Shown piece by piece: positions 5,756 to 7,243 of a DNA stretch of 7,243 nt. Below the pieces are notes generated by a model. The model was not told where the DNA came from. It worked only from the letters and a program-made list of their open reading frames with translations, and searched no databases. The stretch spans positions 1 to 7,243 of the forward strand of contig CANHOY010000082.1 in assembly GCA_947462495.1 (NCBI GenBank), in the 5' to 3' direction. This DNA is from Bacteroidota bacterium (GTDB lineage Bacteria > Bacteroidota > Bacteroidia > Chitinophagales > Chitinophagaceae). How positions within the stretch are numbered: the stretch's first letter is position 1; every line of letters begins with the position of its first letter. Made by a program: the position numbers and the translations under genes.

Positions 5756-7024
5756 TTAGAAAGAAGCAATGGTTTGAGTTGCCTTATGTTTTTTTGAAAA
5801 ATAATACATTGCATAGAGAGTAATGAATATTCCCACTAGAGAAAGTATCATTACACTTTGAGAAAAAAATTGCGTCCATTTTATTTGTAAACTCATTCCT
5901 TCTTTTGCTAACATTACACTAACGCTTCCCACATAACCCACGGAGTCCGCAACATATATAAAGAAGCCAGCATTGCCTTTCATAGAAAATGCAGCAATCA
6001 AACGATCAAAGAAAATAGAATTAAACGGGATATACACCAAGTATAAACCAAGGCCCACCCAAATCATCCACCAAAAAGGATCTAATAATTGTAGGGAAAA
6101 ATAATAAGTAGAAACACCTGCTACTATAAATCCAATTAATATAAAAATATGGGCCACCATTAACGCCTTGAAACTATTTTTGATCAGCACCACAGCGCCC
6201 ATAATAATTAAAATAAAAATAGTAATTGGAGTTTCTGTTTGTGTAAATATAGAAGGGCTCGATACATAGCCCATCTCTTTCCACATATCTGCAGAAAAAT
6301 TATCTCGGATATCTCTAAATATAGTAGCAAATAAATATATAACCACAAAGGCAATAATGCCAGGTAAGTATTGTTTCAATAAATTTTTTCTATCGATCGC
6401 TGTCATGGGAATGCGCTTCGTTCTTAGCCACTCATCTTCTTCCGAAGGAGGGGGTACTTTTTCTAAACCATATACACATATCATAAGTGGTAACGCAAAA
6501 ACCAATCCTGTACAAAAAGGAACCCAAAATTGGGTAATTGCAAATTGTGCCATTAACCAAGCCCCTACCGATTTTACCCATCCCGAAGCAAAGATAAAAC
6601 TCACAGCTAAAGCTGCACCAATGAAATCGGTACTCTTGCGCCCTTCCACATAAGAAAAAACAACCCCCCACAACATACCTAAAGGAAATCCATTTATAAA
6701 CAAAAAAACTACATTATAAGGCGCTGGAACAATAGCAAATAAAAACCAAGCTAGCCAAGCAATTCCAGTTAATAAAAAAATAATTTTATACCGATTTACT
6801 TTCTGTAGGCCTGAAATAAATTTAATACCATAAAACTTAGCCAACAAATACCCTAACATTTGACTAATCACCAATGCTGTTTTATAGGCAATAGGGCCAA
6901 AAGTTAATTCATCAAAAGTGCAAACAGTAAAAGATTTTCTAAATCCAAAAATAAAAACATAGGTGCCAAAGGAAACCAATGCGGCATATAAAGCAATAGA
7001 TCTATCTTTTGTAAGTAAAGGCAT
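5756..7024 (-). CDS. DUF5690-like, MFS-like membrane protein of unknown function
   Basis: This 422-residue polytopic protein has about twelve hydrophobic segments in two sets of six, near residues 10-28, 47-68, 79-99, 103-125, 135-157, 163-186, 219-236, 265-282, 287-308, 316-335, 350-372 and 388-409. A charged central loop (PPPSEEDEW at 191-199, then RTKR) separates the halves, as in major facilitator transporters. Distinctive polar motifs are GFRKSFT (27-33), VEGRKSTD (126-133), RDIRDNFSADMWKE (237-250, between segments 7 and 8) and YIPFNSIFFDR (331-341). I recognise the pattern as the Bacteroidota DUF5690 family, from memory and without a search. No substrate can be assigned. It converges on msrB with a 21-bp gap and diverges from a glycosyltransferase gene. 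The ATG at 7022-7024 follows a -7 box. Confidence 0.75.
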   Translation of the reverse strand: MPLLTKDRSIALYAALVSFGTYVFIFGFRKSFTVCTFDELTFGPIAYKTALVISQMLGYLLAKFYGIKFISGLQKVNRYKIIFLLTGIAWLAWFLFAIVPAPYNVVFLFINGFPLGMLWGVVFSYVEGRKSTDFIGAALAVSFIFASGWVKSVGAWLMAQFAITQFWVPFCTGLVFALPLMICVYGLEKVPPPSEEDEWLRTKRIPMTAIDRKNLLKQYLPGIIAFVVIYLFATIFRDIRDNFSADMWKEMGYVSSPSIFTQTETPITIFILIIMGAVVLIKNSFKALMVAHIFILIGFIVAGVSTYYFSLQLLDPFWWMIWVGLGLYLVYIPFNSIFFDRLIAAFSMKGNAGFFIYVADSVGYVGSVSVMLAKEGMSLQIKWTQFFSQSVMILSLVGIFITLYAMYYFSKKHKATQTIASF

Positions 7025-7046
7025 TGAGGTAGTTTTAATCCTAAAT

Positions 7047-7054
7047 CAAATTTA
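7047..7054 (-). promoter_or_regulatory. Bacteroidota-type -7 box for the DUF5690-like gene
   Basis: The minus strand reads TAAATTTG, an exact TAnnTTTG match, ending 22 bp before the ATG. The predicted leader is about 15-18 nt. The box shares the 70-bp divergent gap with the glycosyltransferase promoter. Confidence 0.42.
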
Positions 7055-7070
7055 CAGTTTTAAACATGTA

Positions 7071-7078
7071 TAATATTG
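7071..7078 (+). promoter_or_regulatory. Possible -7 box for the glycosyltransferase gene
   Basis: TAATATTG has one mismatch to TAnnTTTG and ends 16 bp before the ATG at 7095, the same spacing as the other genes here. In such AT-rich DNA a chance match is quite possible. Confidence 0.28.
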
Positions 7079-7094
7079 ATTAAATTAGCACTTT

Positions 7095-7243
7095 ATGAAA
7101 AAGCCTTCCGTTTGTATTTCACCCATTGATTGGGGTTTGGGACACGCCACAAGGTGTATTTCACTCATTAAAACATTCGAAAAATTAGGATACCATATAT
7201 TTATTGCAACAGAAGGGTATCATGAAGTGATTTTAAAAGAAGC
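7095..7243 (+). CDS. Glycosyltransferase (MurG/GT-B-like), N-terminal fragment
   Basis: Only the first 49 codons are in the window and the frame is open to the edge. The segment ISPIDWGLGHATRCISLI has the GxGH turn after the first beta strand that is typical of the N-terminal domain of GT-B glycosyltransferases of the MurG/GT28 type. It is followed by a helix (residues 23-31) and a second strand HIFIATEG (34-41). I recall similar N-termini in a widespread Bacteroidota glycosyltransferase of unassigned acceptor. A role in envelope glycan or glycolipid synthesis is inference. The ATG starts directly before the first strand, as expected for a cytosolic or membrane-associated enzyme without a signal peptide. 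Confidence 0.68.
   Translation, partial: MKKPSVCISPIDWGLGHATRCISLIKTFEKLGYHIFIATEGYHEVILKE

Noticed and set aside
6357..6671. Frames of 98 and 79 residues inside the DUF5690-like gene
   Set aside because: Both are alternative-frame shadows of a continuous membrane-protein gene.

Overview
The window looks like a chromosomal stretch from a low-GC member of the Bacteroidota, most likely near the Chitinophagaceae. This rests on recurring Bacteroidota-type -7 promoter boxes (TAnnTTTG) just upstream of starts, an almost complete lack of Shine-Dalgarno sequences, and proteins typical of the phylum: a bacterial GH3-family protein, a DUF5690-like membrane protein and a GxGH glycosyltransferase. The lineage assignment is inference.

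Layout, left to right: the 3' end of a thioredoxin-fold gene (+); metF (-), convergent with it; a divergent intergenic region of about 140 bp holding two -7 boxes, an inverted repeat and a foldable metF leader; lptB (+), starting at TTG; a GH3-family gene (+); fabG (+) with its own promoter; adk (-), converging on fabG with only 3 bp between stop codons; a divergent adk/msrB promoter region; msrB (+), encoding a predicted lipoprotein; a 12-segment DUF5690-like/MFS-like membrane protein (-); and the first 49 codons of a glycosyltransferase (+), cut by the window edge.

Most genes are housekeeping: one-carbon metabolism (metF), LPS transport (lptB), fatty-acid synthesis (fabG), adenylate balance (adk) and protein repair outside the cytoplasm (msrB). 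lptB, fabG and the glycosyltransferase all touch the cell envelope, but the strands alternate and most genes seem to have their own short promoters, so the region does not read as one pathway operon. Only lptB and the GH3 gene look likely to share a transcript. Every gene-free gap is under 170 bp. I saw no tRNA, rRNA, CRISPR array, insertion sequence, prophage or defence module.

The least explained signals are the symmetric, foldable metF 5' leader (a candidate cis-regulatory RNA or operator), the inverted repeat shared by the metF and lptB promoters, and two functionally open protein families (GH3-like and DUF5690-like).
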